Assembly: GCA_937951955.1 (NCBI GenBank)
Contig: CALGAD010000108.1
Coordinates: 97,333-161,332, forward strand
DNA length: 64,000 nucleotides
Direction: 5' to 3'
Origin: an uncultured Bacillaceae bacterium
GTDB taxonomy: Bacteria; Bacillota; Bacilli; Bacillales; Caldibacillaceae
The position numbers and the translations under genes are program-made. The notes under the pieces are model-generated. The model did not search any database. It had not been told where the DNA came from and was given only the letters and a program-made list of their open reading frames with translations. Shown in pieces: positions 1-9,294 of the stretch (positions are counted from its first letter, which is position 1; each line of letters opens with the position of its first letter).

Positions 1-46
1 GCCAATGGAGATCGATTTGTAATTTTTGACAATAAAAAAGAAAATA

Positions 47-75
47 TTGCATCGCAATTAGCAAGTTGCTATAAT
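47..75 (+). promoter_or_regulatory. Probable sigma-A promoter of rpmE
   Basis: TTGCAT (47-52) and TATAAT (70-75) are separated by 17 bp, and the rpmE start lies about 80 bp downstream. The -10 is a perfect consensus and the -35 has one mismatch. A TTGACA at 26-31 is too far from this -10 to pair with it. Confidence 0.65.
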
Positions 76-156
76 AGTAACAGTGTTTTTTAACTCAGAT
101 TATGATTAATTAACTCTGATTCAGTCAATGATTCAGGGCAGAAGGAGTTGAAAAGG

Positions 157-363
157 ATGAAAGCAGGTATCCATCCAGAATATAAACGTGCAATCGTTAA
201 ATGTGCTTGTGGTAACGAATTTGAAACAGGTTCAGTAAAAGCAGAATTACGGGTTGAAGTTTGCTCAGAATGCCATCCGTTCTATACTGGACGTCAAAAA
301 TTCGCCAAAGCCGATGGACGTATTGACCGCTTTAACAAAAAATACGGCTTCAAATCTGAATAA
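157..363 (+). CDS. rpmE: 50S ribosomal protein L31
   Basis: Zinc-containing form of ribosomal protein L31, a late-assembling protein of the large subunit. The 68-aa product begins MKAGIHPEY and carries the zinc ribbon cysteines as CACG near residues 15-17 and CSEC near 36-39, the hallmark of the C+ form. The ATG at 157 is preferred over the upstream TTG at 148 because GGAG (144-147) is correctly spaced from the ATG and abuts the TTG. A strong terminator follows, so it is probably a monocistronic unit upstream of tdk, as in Bacillus. Confidence 0.97.
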   Translation: MKAGIHPEYKRAIVKCACGNEFETGSVKAELRVEVCSECHPFYTGRQKFAKADGRIDRFNKKYGFKSE

Positions 364-402
364 TGACAGCATTTTACGAGCAATGTCGTACAGGAAAAAA
401 AT

Positions 403-443
403 AAAAAAACAGGCAAGAGAATGTTGGCTTGCCTGTTTTTTTG
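403..443 (+). terminator. Rho-independent terminator of rpmE
   Basis: The stem ACAGGCAAG (409-417) pairs with CTTGCCTGT (428-436) and is followed by a run of T. The upstream A-run extends the stem. Confidence 0.9.
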
Positions 444-774
444 TTGAACATTTCCTGATTGAACCGGTGGATAAACAGGTTTATTTTTATGAAATAGGAA
501 ATTTTCTCAAAACACACTTTTATGAAATGCAATAATCGATTATGATAGAGAAGAAAATAGAATGGATGGCCAATTAGTTTTTTAAAAAAATATTTACAAA
601 ACTTGCTGCTCTTTTTTCGTTAAAAAGAGATTTTCTATCACACGTTTAATGAAAAATGAGGCATCCTAATGGTTACATAAATGGCATCCGTTTTGTTAAT
701 AATTCGGAATTTTAATAACAATGATATGACTGATGGACAAACTGTATTTATAGTAGGAAGGAGTTACCGTATTT
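444..774. other. AT-rich rpmE-tdk intergenic region
   Basis: No convincing gene. It holds a short palindrome ATAATCGATTAT and two copies of GGCATCC near 660-695. The tdk ribosome binding site AGGAAGGAG is at 755-763. Short ORFs here have no start signals or recognisable products. Confidence 0.5.
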
Positions 775-1401
775 ATGTATGTTATGAAAGAATCCGGTTG
801 GATCGAAATTATATGTGGAAGTATGTTTTCCGGAAAGTCGGAAGAATTGATCCGTCGTGTGCGTCGATGTAAATTTGCAAAACAAAACGTACTCGTTTTT
901 AAACCGAAATTGGATGATCGGTATAGTAAAGAAGAAGTCGTCAGCCATAACGGAGAGGCGATTTTAGCAAAACCGATTGAACATCCTGCTGAAATTTATC
1001 AGTATGTATCTGGGGATGTCGATGTAATTGCGATCGATGAAGCCCAGTTTTTTGATGCGGTGATTGTCGATGTCGTTCAAGATCTAGCGCATAAAGGATA
1101 TCGCGTCATTCTAGCCGGTTTAGACCAGGACTTCCGCGGTGAGCCTTTCGGACCGATGGCTGATCTTCTCTGTGTTGCGGAACTGGTCACGAAACTCCAG
1201 GCCGTCTGTACCGTATGCGGTTCACCGGCGAGCAGAACGCAGCGTTTAATTGATGGCAAACCGGCTTCCTACGATGATCCAGTAATTATGGTCGGTTCAA
1301 AAGAAAGCTATGAACCCCGTTGTCGCCATCATCATATTGTGTTAAATGCACCAGAGCGCAAAGTACCGGGTGCACCCCGGATGAATGAACAAACGGTTTA
1401 A
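775..1401 (+). CDS. tdk: Thymidine kinase
   Basis: Cytosolic enzyme of pyrimidine salvage that phosphorylates thymidine with ATP. The 208-aa protein has the P-loop [11 protein letters not shown] at residues 15-25, a Walker B-like AIDEAQFF segment, the lasso segment [15 protein letters not shown], and cysteine/histidine residues (CTVCGS and RCRHHH) that bind structural zinc in this family. The ATG at 775 follows AGGAAGGAG by 11 nt; the ATG at 784 would be too far from it. It lies between rpmE and prfA as in B. subtilis. Confidence 0.97.
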   Translation: MYVMKESGWIEIICGSMFSGKSEELIRRVRRCKFAKQNVLVFKPKLDDRYSKEEVVSHNGEAILAKPIEHPAEIYQYVSGDVDVIAIDEAQFFDAVIVDVVQDLAHKGYRVILAGLDQDFRGEPFGPMADLLCVAELVTKLQAVCTVCGSPASRTQRLIDGKPASYDDPVIMVGSKESYEPRCRHHHIVLNAPERKVPGAPRMNEQTV

Positions 1402-1482
1402 TGTCCAGGTAGATTCCATGCATCTAGAAAATTATGGAAAGGGTTCCACGAGTTGCGCAAATTTAACTGCGAGGTGAAGTCC

Positions 1483-2553
1483 ATGTTTGATCGTTTACAA
1501 GCTGTTGAAGACCGATATGAACAATTGAATGAATTATTAAGTGACCCTGATGTGATCAGTGATCCGAAAAAACTACGTGAATATTCAAAAGAACAGTCTG
1601 ACTTGCAGGAGACGGTGGATACGTACCGTCGCTATAAAGCAGTGAAAGAAGACCTGGAAGTTGCCCGGATGATGTTAGAAGAAACGGACGACAATGAAAC
1701 CCGGAGCATGGTGAAAGAAGAAATCAATGCGCTGGAAGATGAGATCGGTGAACTGGAACAAAAATTGAAACGTCTGTTAGTTCCTAAGGACCCGAATGAT
1801 GAGAAAAACGTTATTATGGAAATTCGTGGAGCTGCTGGTGGGGAAGAAGCGGCGCTTTTTGCCGGAGATTTATACCGTATGTATACCCGTTATGCTGAAA
1901 GTCAAGGATGGAAAATTGATGTCATCGAATCCCATCCGACAGAACTCGGTGGCTACAAGGAAATTATTTTCATGATCAACGGAAAGGGTGCCTATTCGAA
2001 ATTGAAATACGAAAACGGCGCCCATCGCGTTCAGCGCGTACCGACTACGGAATCGGGCGGCCGGATTCATACTTCTACAGCGACGGTGGCCTGTTTACCG
2101 GAAGCCGAGGAAATTGAAGTGGAGATTAACGAAAATGATATTCGCGTCGACACGTATGCATCAAGCGGCGCCGGCGGTCAGCACGTCAATACAACAATGT
2201 CCGCTGTTCGTTTGACCCACATTCCGACCGGTATCGTCGTCACCTGTCAAGATGAACGTTCGCAAATTAAAAATAGGGAAAAAGCGATGAAAGTATTACG
2301 GGCCCGGATTTATGATATGTACCAGCAAGAGGCACAGAAAGAATACGATGCCAACCGGAAATCTGCTGTGGGAACGGGAGATCGTTCCGAACGGATTCGG
2401 ACATACAACTTCCCGCAAAACCGTGTGACCGACCACCGCATCGGTCTGACGATTCAGAAGCTCGATAAAATCCTCGAGGGAGAACTCGATGAGATTATTG
2501 AAGCACTGATCATGGAGGACCATGCCTCCAGGTTACAGGAAGCGGGTGAATAA
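1483..2553 (+). CDS. prfA: Peptide chain release factor 1
   Basis: Recognises UAA and UAG stop codons and triggers peptidyl-tRNA hydrolysis. The 356-aa protein contains the catalytic GGQ at residues 231-233 and the release-factor-1 type PxT anticodon-like motif (PTT at 187-189), which separates it from RF2. The ATG at 1483 gives [14 protein letters not shown], the conserved N-terminus, after GAGGTGAAG; an upstream in-frame TTG at 1453 has no good Shine-Dalgarno. Its stop overlaps the start of prmC, whose product methylates the GGQ glutamine, so the two are translationally coupled. Confidence 0.97.
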   Translation: MFDRLQAVEDRYEQLNELLSDPDVISDPKKLREYSKEQSDLQETVDTYRRYKAVKEDLEVARMMLEETDDNETRSMVKEEINALEDEIGELEQKLKRLLVPKDPNDEKNVIMEIRGAAGGEEAALFAGDLYRMYTRYAESQGWKIDVIESHPTELGGYKEIIFMINGKGAYSKLKYENGAHRVQRVPTTESGGRIHTSTATVACLPEAEEIEVEINENDIRVDTYASSGAGGQHVNTTMSAVRLTHIPTGIVVTCQDERSQIKNREKAMKVLRARIYDMYQQEAQKEYDANRKSAVGTGDRSERIRTYNFPQNRVTDHRIGLTIQKLDKILEGELDEIIEALIMEDHASRLQEAGE

Positions 2554-3421
2554 CATTAAAACCGTTTATGAAGCTCTCCAGTGGGCTTCTTCTTTTTTAA
2601 AGGAAAACAATCGAGAAGAGCATGTGGCCGAACTGGCGATGCGGCACTGTCTTCGTGTGAGCCGCGCCCATTTATTGGCGCGCCTGCGCGATTTTCTAAC
2701 CGAAGAACAGTGGCAGCAGTTTTACAATCTCATAATTGCCCACGGAAACGGCGTGCCGATTCAATATTTACTCGGTTATGAAGAGTTTTACGGTCGCAAG
2801 TTTTCTGTCAATGAGCATGTGTTAATTCCCCGTCCCGAAACGGAAGAACTCATCTATCAAACGCTCGAACGTATGAAGAGGTTATTTCCTTCCGCTTCAT
2901 CGTTAGACGTGGTCGATGTGGGAACGGGAAGCGGAGTGATTGCCATTACGATGAAACTTGAAAGACCGGACTTGGCTGTGACGGCAACGGATATTTCCCC
3001 GCAAGCGTTACAGGTGGCGCAGTCGAATGCCCGTAATCTCAATGCTGATATCCACTTTGTAACAGGTGATTTACTCGAACCATTTGTAAAAAGCGGGCAA
3101 ACTTTTGATGTGATTCTGTCCAATCCACCATATATTCCTGTGGTGGAAAAAGAGCAGCTCTCTACTATTGTCAAGGACCATGAACCGGCGCTAGCCCTTT
3201 TTGCCGGAGACGATGGTCTTGATGCTTACCGGAAACTAGCGCAACAATTACCGGCAGTACTCCGTATCCCTGGACTTGTCGGTTTTGAAATCGGCCATGG
3301 TCAAGGGGAAGCCGTGCGCAGCTTATTGCTACAAGAAATCCCCGAGGCAAATGTGGCCATCGAACGGGATATTAACGGCAAGGAACGGATGGTGTTTCTG
3401 GAGTTAACGGCAGATCGTTAA
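2546..3421 (+). CDS. prmC: Release factor glutamine methyltransferase
   Basis: SAM-dependent enzyme that methylates the glutamine of the GGQ motif in class I release factors. The 291-aa product has the SAM-binding DVGTGSG at residues 124-130 and the glutamine-binding NPPY at 193-196. The GTG at 2546 is chosen because it restores the family N-terminus (about 5 residues before TVYEAL) and follows AGGAA at 2537; it overlaps the prfA stop by 8 nt. An in-frame ATG at 2522 lies deeper inside prfA and adds residues not typical of the family. Confidence 0.93.
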   Translation: MNNIKTVYEALQWASSFLKENNREEHVAELAMRHCLRVSRAHLLARLRDFLTEEQWQQFYNLIIAHGNGVPIQYLLGYEEFYGRKFSVNEHVLIPRPETEELIYQTLERMKRLFPSASSLDVVDVGTGSGVIAITMKLERPDLAVTATDISPQALQVAQSNARNLNADIHFVTGDLLEPFVKSGQTFDVILSNPPYIPVVEKEQLSTIVKDHEPALALFAGDDGLDAYRKLAQQLPAVLRIPGLVGFEIGHGQGEAVRSLLLQEIPEANVAIERDINGKERMVFLELTADR

Positions 3422-3478
3422 CGAACGGTTTTCGGTTAGCAAAAAACATGGTGATGCTAGAAATTAGAGCATGAATTT

Positions 3479-3651
3479 GCGAAACAGGCGGTAAAATTTG
3501 CGAAAGCTGGATTTTGATTCGCGAAAATGTAATGAGCATTGACGAAAGTACCCCCTGGATATGCGAAATATCATATCCAAAGCGCGAAATAGTCACCAGA
3601 CTTCGCGAAAAATCAGTCGATTTCGCGAAAGTTAGCTATCTATCTCACAAA
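3479..3651 (+). repeat. 21-bp phased GCGAAA array (array 1)
   Basis: Nine units start at 3479, 3500, 3521, 3542, 3563, 3584, 3605, 3625 and 3646. Steps are 21 bp except one of 20 bp. The core is TTCGCGAAA with variants TTTGCGAAA and GACGAAAG; the last unit is the decayed CACAAA. The 12-15 bp between cores do not repeat. It lies between convergent prmC and spoIIR. A frame through part of it is open (3514-3720) but there is no Shine-Dalgarno. Confidence 0.9.
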
Positions 3652-3690
3652 CACTGGAGAGTATCTACAAACTGCATAACTAATAAAATA

Positions 3691-3710
3691 ACCCGGCCTT
3701 GCCGGGTTTT
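3691..3710. terminator. Terminator between prmC and spoIIR
   Basis: The stem ACCCGGC (3691-3697) and GCCGGGT (3701-3707) is followed by TTTT on the plus strand and by an AT-rich stretch on the minus strand. It probably serves prmC, possibly both convergent genes. Confidence 0.75.
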
Positions 3711-3714
3711 CGTC

Positions 3715-4458
3715 TTATGAAAAGAGATGAAGCAGCTTTTCAAAGAGTTCAACAACGAAAAATTTTACTTCCACTTCTTCCTCTTCGACATAAACGGTTT
3801 CTTCTCCCTCTTCATTTTCCTCTTCTTCTTCCGTTGCTTCGTCCTCGTTTTCCTCGTCTTTTTCTTGTTCTTCCTCTAAATGTTCATTTTCCTTGTCAAA
3901 ATTTTCTTCTTGATTTGGTTCTTCCTCATCTTCAAAACCGGGGTTTACGGCTGAACCGGTGGAAAAATCGAGAAAGCATAGCGGTGGAAAAAGGACACAC
4001 CACCAATTCGCTCCAATACCATTACCTAACGTAATTAACACGGCTTCATATTCCCCGGCCGGGTATAAGAAATTTCCGTACAGTTTCGTGGGGAACTGCA
4101 CCTTAGCAAAATCAACTTGATATGAATAAGTGATCCCTTCTTCAAGTAAAATATTCTCGACAATTTGTTCAATCACCTGGAGGTTGGCAACTATCGTTTG
4201 CCGGGCGTCATCAATCGATGTCAGATCGCTGACCCATTCTGTAATTTGTTCATTCACCGCATCGCGCACTTTGTGCTTAACTTCCTGGTCTTCACTTCCG
4301 TTACTATTGGCCAAAATCCGCAGCCGGATCGCTTCATCCGGAATGACAATTACATCTTCACTAGCTGCTAAACTTTTTGGTATATATAAACTAACGGCAC
4401 TCCCGATTGTTAAATAAAAGAAAAATAAAGCCAGAACAAAATTATTGACAACCTTCAT
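3715..4458 (-). CDS. spoIIR: Stage II sporulation protein R
   Basis: Forespore-secreted signalling protein that triggers SpoIIGA-dependent processing of pro-sigma-E in the mother cell. The 247-aa product has an N-terminal signal or anchor segment (residues about 6-26), the family core including LRILANSN and NWWCVLFPPLCFLDF (151-165), and the C-terminal VKFFVVELFEKL. An acidic tract of Glu and Asp at residues 176-230 separates the core from the conserved C-terminus and is much larger than I expect for this family. It sits between prmC and ywlC as in B. subtilis. Confidence 0.95.
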   Translation of the reverse strand: MKVVNNFVLALFFFYLTIGSAVSLYIPKSLAASEDVIVIPDEAIRLRILANSNGSEDQEVKHKVRDAVNEQITEWVSDLTSIDDARQTIVANLQVIEQIVENILLEEGITYSYQVDFAKVQFPTKLYGNFLYPAGEYEAVLITLGNGIGANWWCVLFPPLCFLDFSTGSAVNPGFEDEEEPNQEENFDKENEHLEEEQEKDEENEDEATEEEEENEEGEETVYVEEEEVEVKFFVVELFEKLLHLFS

Positions 4459-4632
4459 TTCTCCAGCATCCCCTTCTCTCGTGCGTTTCCTTTTCTAGTA
4501 AGTCATTGTTGCCGGAATCTAGCAATCTTATACAGCAAAAAATAATTTTTTAGAGAAAAGGGGAGAACGTGTAAGCGGATCGTCACGTTTTACAACTTAA
4601 GATTCAGCCCTTTTTAAGGAAAATGGAGCTAG

Positions 4633-4845
4633 TTATACACAAACTTATCCACATTTATAGGTGGATTGTCCACAAACTGTGGACAACTACTGGTGGATAT
4701 TTTCTCCTATAACCGATATAATTCTGGAAAATACGCTATAATAAATGAATACAACGACCTATTTTTTAGCAAAGAAGGAGCAGACTATGGAAACAATCAT
4801 TTGGAAAGTGGATAAATCTGTGGACAATTTATCAACATATCCACA
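4633..4845. promoter_or_regulatory. DnaA-box cluster at ywlC
   Basis: Matches to TTATNCACA: TTATACACA (4633-4641, exact) and TTATCCACA (4645-4653, exact). One-mismatch sites: TTGTCCACA (4666-4674), TGTGGACAA on the other strand (4678-4686 and 4819-4827), AGTGGATAA (4807-4815), TTATCAACA (4829-4837) and ATATCCACA (4837-4845). The cluster covers the ywlC promoter region and first codons; another ATATCCACA follows the gene at 5849-5857. I recall ywlC as a DnaA-bound locus in B. subtilis, so this is probably a conserved site. Confidence 0.85.
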
Positions 4846-5833
4846 AATTCAGGAAGCAGCGGCAATACTGCAAAAAAATGAGTTAGTAGCTTTTCCTACA
4901 GAAACCGTCTACGGCCTGGGTGCCAATGCCCGGAGTGATGAAGCTGTAGAAAAAATATATCAAGCAAAAGGTAGACCAAGCGATAATCCGCTCATCATCC
5001 ACATAAGTTCGATTCAAGATGTGGAGAAGTATGTGGAAAAGGTGCCGGAAGTTGCTCAAAAATTGATGGGACAGTTTTGGCCCGGACCGTTAACGATTAT
5101 ATTAGAAAAGAAAGCGGGGGCACTTTCCGAACGGGCAACGGCAGGACTTTCGACAGTAGGCATTCGCATGCCCGATCATCCCGTTGCTCTCGCATTAATT
5201 GAGGCAAGTGGTTTACCGATTGCGGCCCCGAGTGCCAACCGTTCCGGTAAACCGAGTCCGACAAAATTTGAACATGTTTATGAAGATTTAAACGGTAAAA
5301 TTGCCGGGATTGTCGATGGCGGTCCAACCGGAGTGGGCGTGGAGTCAACGGTTATCGACTGTACAGAAGACGTCCCGCTAATCCTTCGGCCCGGTGGTGT
5401 GACGAAAGAGGAGCTTGAAGCAGTGATCGGTCCCGTCCGTATCGACCCGAATATTCGCAACGTCCGCGAAGCGCCGAAATCTCCCGGTATGAAATATCAA
5501 CATTATGCCCCCAATGCGGACATGTACCTTGTTGATGGCAGTCCATCTTTTCTTCAACAAACGGTAGATGCTTACCGTAAGCAGGGGAAAAGGGTCGGCG
5601 TCTTGACGACAGAGGAACATTCCGGTCATTATGAAGCGGATTTTGTTATCAGTGCCGGGAGTCGGGAGGATCTGGCAACTATAGCTCAAAATATTTTTCA
5701 CTGTTTACGTTTATTTGATGAGCAAAATGTGGATATCGTATTAAGCGAAACTTTTCCTGATGAAGGCATCGGCGCAGCCATTATGAATCGCCTTGTCAAA
5801 GCAGCCGGTCACAAATGGCTGAGGGAAGGGTAG
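4787..5833 (+). CDS. ywlC: L-threonylcarbamoyladenylate synthase (Sua5 type)
   Basis: Makes threonylcarbamoyl-AMP from threonine, bicarbonate and ATP for the t6A37 modification of ANN-decoding tRNAs. The 348-aa length and the segment KSPGMKYQHYAP show the two-domain Sua5 form: a YrdC domain with AFPTETVYGLG at residues 35-45 and a C-terminal Sua5 domain. The ATG at 4787 follows AAGGAG (4775-4780) at 6-nt spacing; the upstream ATG at 4745 lacks a ribosome binding site. DnaA boxes overlap its promoter and first codons. Confidence 0.95.
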   Translation: METIIWKVDKSVDNLSTYPQIQEAAAILQKNELVAFPTETVYGLGANARSDEAVEKIYQAKGRPSDNPLIIHISSIQDVEKYVEKVPEVAQKLMGQFWPGPLTIILEKKAGALSERATAGLSTVGIRMPDHPVALALIEASGLPIAAPSANRSGKPSPTKFEHVYEDLNGKIAGIVDGGPTGVGVESTVIDCTEDVPLILRPGGVTKEELEAVIGPVRIDPNIRNVREAPKSPGMKYQHYAPNADMYLVDGSPSFLQQTVDAYRKQGKRVGVLTTEEHSGHYEADFVISAGSREDLATIAQNIFHCLRLFDEQNVDIVLSETFPDEGIGAAIMNRLVKAAGHKWLREG

Positions 5834-5923
5834 TAGAAAGTTATAAACATATCCACAGGACGATTGTTAGTAATGTTCATAACTTTTTGAAAGGTAAATA
5901 TTATATAGAAAATTTTCTTCTAA

Positions 5924-5983
5924 CCCCCCAAAAGCTCGCATATGTTTAAAAGAGCCAGTCCACTTTTTTGCGTGTTTGGGGGG
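5924..5983 (+). promoter_or_regulatory. Leader hairpin masking the mntP ribosome binding site
   Basis: CCCCCCAAA (5924-5932) is exactly complementary to TTTGGGGGG (5975-5983), which contains the only G-rich Shine-Dalgarno-like tract before the mntP TTG. A smaller stem, GCTC (5934-5937) with GAGC (5952-5955), nests in the 42-nt loop. Pairing would block initiation. I do not recognise the yybP-ykoY manganese aptamer here. Confidence 0.6.
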
Positions 5984-5989
5984 ATCGTT

Positions 5990-6535
5990 TTGAACATCGT
6001 TCACGAGGTCTATTCCATTTCATTAATGGCCTTTGCTGTCAGCATGGATGCCTTCTCCGTAAGCCTGGGCATGGGCATGAATCAACTGCGCTTGCGCCAT
6101 ATTTTCAAAATCGGAATGACCGTCGGCTTTTTCCATGTGTGCATGCCCTTAATCGGCATCCTATTAGGACAGTTATTGTCGGAACAATTCGGGATCTATG
6201 CTACATATTCCGGTGGAATTTTACTCATCATCATCGGTTTGCAAATGGTCCTTTCCAGTTTTAAACATGAACAGGAAAATTTACTCCCCGTTGGCTTCGG
6301 AATATTACTGTTCGCCTTTAGTGTCAGCCTCGATAGTTTTTCCATTGGATTAACTTTAGGAATTTTTGGAGCGAAAATGGTGACCACACTCTTTTTGTTC
6401 GGCATCTTTGCAACTGCGCTCACCTGGTCGGGTCTTTTGTTAGGTCGGAAAATTCAACGGTTTTTCGGCCATTATAGTGAAGCGTTCGGAGGTTCTATTT
6501 TATTTTGTTTTGGCATCAAGCTATTATTTTTATAA
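5990..6535 (+). CDS. mntP: Manganese efflux pump MntP
   Basis: Membrane exporter of Mn(II) (YwlD in B. subtilis). The 181-aa product has six predicted membrane segments and the two repeated acidic helices of the family, SMDAFSVSLGMGM and SLDSFSIGLTLGI, whose aspartates are needed for transport in homologues. The TTG at 5990 follows GGGGGGA by about 5 nt and gives the expected N-terminal length; the ATG at 5942 has no Shine-Dalgarno and would lie inside the leader hairpin. Start choice is moderately sure, function is sure. Confidence 0.9.
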   Translation: MNIVHEVYSISLMAFAVSMDAFSVSLGMGMNQLRLRHIFKIGMTVGFFHVCMPLIGILLGQLLSEQFGIYATYSGGILLIIIGLQMVLSSFKHEQENLLPVGFGILLFAFSVSLDSFSIGLTLGIFGAKMVTTLFLFGIFATALTWSGLLLGRKIQRFFGHYSEAFGGSILFCFGIKLLFL

Positions 6536-6575
6536 AATACTATTGTCATAAATTAATAATTATAGATTTCCTAAC

Positions 6576-6620
6576 AATGCCTACTCGCATTAAAAGAGGA
6601 TGCGAATAGACACAGGCATT
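6576..6620 (+). terminator. Hairpin after mntP
   Basis: A two-part stem: AATGCCT (6576-6582) with AGGCATT (6614-6620), and TCGCAT (6585-6590) with ATGCGA (6600-6605). No T-run follows, so it may be a weak terminator or an RNA-stabilising hairpin. Confidence 0.45.
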
Positions 6621-6728
6621 CATGAGTTAAAGTTGAGATTTCTCAAAAACGGGAAATTTTTTCTAAATTTGGTATATACTTTAATATTTTAAAAAAATTG
6701 TTTATAATAAAGAAGGGAACGTTGCACG

Positions 6729-7172
6729 ATGACAAAAGTATTATTTGTATGTAGTGGAAATACATGCCGGAGCCCGATGGCTGAGGCAATTTTAGCGAGT
6801 AAACGTTTGCCCGGGATTGAAGTACGGTCTGCCGGTGTCTTTGCTTTTGATGGAGCGGATCTTTCCCCGCAGGCAGGACACGTTTTAGCTGATAATCAAA
6901 TCGATTTCCAGCATAAGGCCACCCTTTTACAGGCAGAAGATGTGGACTGGGCAGACTTAATTTTAACGATGACAGAAAGTCATAAAACGTTCATCCACCA
7001 GCAATTTCCCCATGCAGCGGATAAAGTCCATACATTAAAGGAATATGTTGGTGAAGAAAGTAAAGATGTAGCGGATCCTTTCGGTGGTTCCGTTTCTGTT
7101 TACGAAGAAACATTTGCCGAGTTAAAGCAATTAATCGAAAAATTAATATTAACACTAAATCCAAATGTCTGA
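6729..7172 (+). CDS. ywlE: Protein arginine phosphatase
   Basis: Low-molecular-weight phosphatase family member that removes phosphate from phospho-arginine, opposing the McsB kinase. The 147-aa product has the active-site loop CSGNTCRS at residues 8-15 with catalytic Cys8 and Arg14, and the general-acid segment DPFGGS near residue 116. The threonine in the loop (Thr12) corresponds to the residue that sets arginine specificity in B. subtilis YwlE. It lies between mntP and ywlG as in Bacillus, with an mcp gene inserted directly after it (21-nt gap). Confidence 0.93.
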   Translation: MTKVLFVCSGNTCRSPMAEAILASKRLPGIEVRSAGVFAFDGADLSPQAGHVLADNQIDFQHKATLLQAEDVDWADLILTMTESHKTFIHQQFPHAADKVHTLKEYVGEESKDVADPFGGSVSVYEETFAELKQLIEKLILTLNPNV

Positions 7173-7193
7173 GGAAAGTGGAGGGGGAAATGT

Positions 7194-8501
7194 ATGGCTA
7201 AGAAAAAACAAAAAAAACAGAAAAAATTCCGCTTTGGCTTACAAAAAAAGCTGGTGTTACTAAACCTTACCGTTGCCATTATTACATACTCAACGAGCGC
7301 CTTTTTTATTTTTTTTGTACACCCATTCTTTTTTGGTGACCAATTACCGGAATGGTTATCGATTATTATCGTATTAATTGAAGGGATTATCTGGTCGGGA
7401 ATCCTGGCATATGTTGCGGCCTATTTCATTATTAAGCCATTAAGGCAACTTGAAGAAGCAACGGAAAGGGTATCACAAGGGGATATCAGCCAGAATGTGG
7501 AAGTAACGAAAACGGATGATGAGATTCGCGCGGTCGGGGTTGCTTTTAATCAAATGGTGGATAATTTCCGGAATATTGTTATGTCCATCGAGCAAAGTTT
7601 CCGTAAAACGAATGATCAAGTTTTGGCGATATCAGAAAAATCGAGTCTGGCTTCGGAACAGGCAAGCGGCATCACGACGACGATTGATGAAATTGCCAAA
7701 GGTGCCGAACAAACGGCCACGTTAATTCAAGATACGGCTGAAGCATTAGGGAAACTGACGACCCTCGCAGAAAATGTGCAAAACAATGCGAAGAGTTCCG
7801 AAAAAGTGGCGGAACAGATGATGAGAAAAATTCATGAAAGTAAAGAAATTTTATCATCGTTAATCAAAGGAATTGAAAACGTCGCCAAGAGCAATAGCTA
7901 TTCGTTAGAAGCGGTAAACCGTCTTCAGGACAATGCGAATGAAATTGAACAAATTATTCAAATGGTCGGGGATATTGCCACCCAGACGAACTTACTTGCA
8001 TTAAATGCTTCGATTGAAGCAGCCCGTGCTGGGGAACACGGTCAGGGCTTTGCTGTTGTAGCGGAAGAAATTCGCAAACTCGCCGATCAAAGTGCCCAGG
8101 CTGTTGAAGGGATTTCCGAATTAATCGGTAATATGCAAAATGATGTGGAAATGGTTGTTCAACAAATAACAGACCAGGTGGAATCGGTGAACGAGGAAGT
8201 GAATAAGGTCAGCACGGCCAATGATAGTTTAGACACGATCACGAATGTCGTAAATTTGATGAACGAATCAGTGCATAATATTACAAAACTAGTCGAGGAA
8301 CAGTTGGAAATGATCAAAAATACAGCTACGCAGTCCCAGGAAGTATCGGCGATCGCTGAAGAAACCTCCGCGGCCACCGAAGAAGTTTCTGCCTCGACGG
8401 ACGAACAGCAACAGTTAATCGAACTTGTCGAGGATTTGGTTATCGAATTAAAAGACGATGCGGCCAAATTAAAAAACACGATTGCTCATTTCCGCATGTA
8501 A
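7194..8501 (+). CDS. Methyl-accepting chemotaxis protein without an extracellular sensor domain
   Basis: Chemoreceptor of 435 aa. A very basic N-terminus (residues 2-20) is followed by two membrane helices (about 20-42 and 53-80) joined by only about ten residues, so there is no periplasmic-side ligand domain. A HAMP domain (about 81-135) and a methyl-accepting coiled coil follow, with the signalling tip [20 protein letters not shown] near residues 269-288 that contacts CheA and CheW. It probably senses membrane or cytoplasmic signals. The start follows a GGAGGGGG tract. Confidence 0.92.
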   Translation: MAKKKQKKQKKFRFGLQKKLVLLNLTVAIITYSTSAFFIFFVHPFFFGDQLPEWLSIIIVLIEGIIWSGILAYVAAYFIIKPLRQLEEATERVSQGDISQNVEVTKTDDEIRAVGVAFNQMVDNFRNIVMSIEQSFRKTNDQVLAISEKSSLASEQASGITTTIDEIAKGAEQTATLIQDTAEALGKLTTLAENVQNNAKSSEKVAEQMMRKIHESKEILSSLIKGIENVAKSNSYSLEAVNRLQDNANEIEQIIQMVGDIATQTNLLALNASIEAARAGEHGQGFAVVAEEIRKLADQSAQAVEGISELIGNMQNDVEMVVQQITDQVESVNEEVNKVSTANDSLDTITNVVNLMNESVHNITKLVEEQLEMIKNTATQSQEVSAIAEETSAATEEVSASTDEQQQLIELVEDLVIELKDDAAKLKNTIAHFRM

Positions 8502-8539
8502 TAGGCTTTGTAAACAAGCATACTGTTTTGCCAGAAGCG

Positions 8540-8570
8540 TTGCCGAGAATTCCGTGTTTGCATGTATAAT
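8540..8570 (+). promoter_or_regulatory. Possible promoter of ywlG
   Basis: TATAAT (8565-8570) is an exact -10. The best -35 is TTGCCG (8540-8545) at a long 19-bp spacing. The gene starts 43 bp downstream. Confidence 0.4.
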
Positions 8571-8612
8571 ATATATAAATAGACACTAAGTTGAAAAGCA
8601 GGTGAAGCGAAA

Positions 8613-9188
8613 ATGGAACAGGATCTACGCTTATGGCAAAAGCAATTGCAGCAAATATTAATTGATTTCCGCAAGCAAATTGATGAAAAGCGGCAAGGTC
8701 TCCTGGTCGTTGGTTGTTCGACTTCCGAAGTAGCTGGCAAGTCCATCGGAACGAGTGGTTCACTCGAAATTGCCAAAATGATTTATCAGGAATTACTGCA
8801 GTTTCATAAAGAGACCGGTATCGAATTAGCCTTTCAATGCTGTGAACATTTAAACCGCGCTCTTGTAGTCGAACGAAGAGTACAGGAACGATACGGGTAT
8901 GAAGAAGTAACCGTCATACCGGTACGCGATGCCGGTGGGTCGATGGCTACTGTGGCCTATCGCCAAATGGAAAATCCCGTTGTCGTAGAAAAAATTAAGG
9001 CCGACTATGGTCTTGATATCGGCGACACATTAATCGGTATGCATTTAAAACATGTTGCCGTACCGGTGCGCGCATCTTTAAAAAATATTGGCGGTGCCCA
9101 CATTACGTTAGCAAAAACGAGGCCGAAGTTAATCGGCGGCGAGCGGGCCGTTTACAGATTGGAGCAAGCAGAAGGAACATGTGATTAA
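8613..9188 (+). CDS. ywlG: YwlG family protein (TIGR01440/DUF436)
   Basis: 191-aa protein of the conserved YwlG family, found next to glyA throughout Bacillaceae; its biochemical role is not known to me. Visible family segments are [13 protein letters not shown] (about 34-46), [10 protein letters not shown] (about 76-85) and the C-terminal [20 protein letters not shown]. No signal peptide or membrane segment is seen, so it should be cytosolic. It has its own probable promoter and a strong terminator, suggesting a single-gene unit. Confidence 0.9.
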   Translation: MEQDLRLWQKQLQQILIDFRKQIDEKRQGLLVVGCSTSEVAGKSIGTSGSLEIAKMIYQELLQFHKETGIELAFQCCEHLNRALVVERRVQERYGYEEVTVIPVRDAGGSMATVAYRQMENPVVVEKIKADYGLDIGDTLIGMHLKHVAVPVRASLKNIGGAHITLAKTRPKLIGGERAVYRLEQAEGTCD

Positions 9189-9197
9189 AATTTATTC

Positions 9198-9235
9198 GGT
9201 CATTTCCAGTGCCAAGGAAATGGCCTTTTTGTTTT
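9198..9235 (+). terminator. Terminator of ywlG
   Basis: The 10-bp stem GGTCATTTCC (9198-9207) with GGAAATGGCC (9216-9225) has one T-G pair and is followed by TTTTTGTTTT. Confidence 0.92.
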
Positions 9236-9294
9236 AATTGTTATATGGGACATAGAATACGGAAAGTTTCTATCAGCACTTGATACGGCGCTCT

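Noticed and set aside
254..535. 93-aa ORF overlapping rpmE and its terminator
   Set aside because: Out-of-frame shadow of rpmE that runs through a terminator, with no start signal.
5881..5990. yybP-ykoY manganese riboswitch at mntP
   Set aside because: I could not find the conserved aptamer segments; only the local RBS-masking stem is supported.
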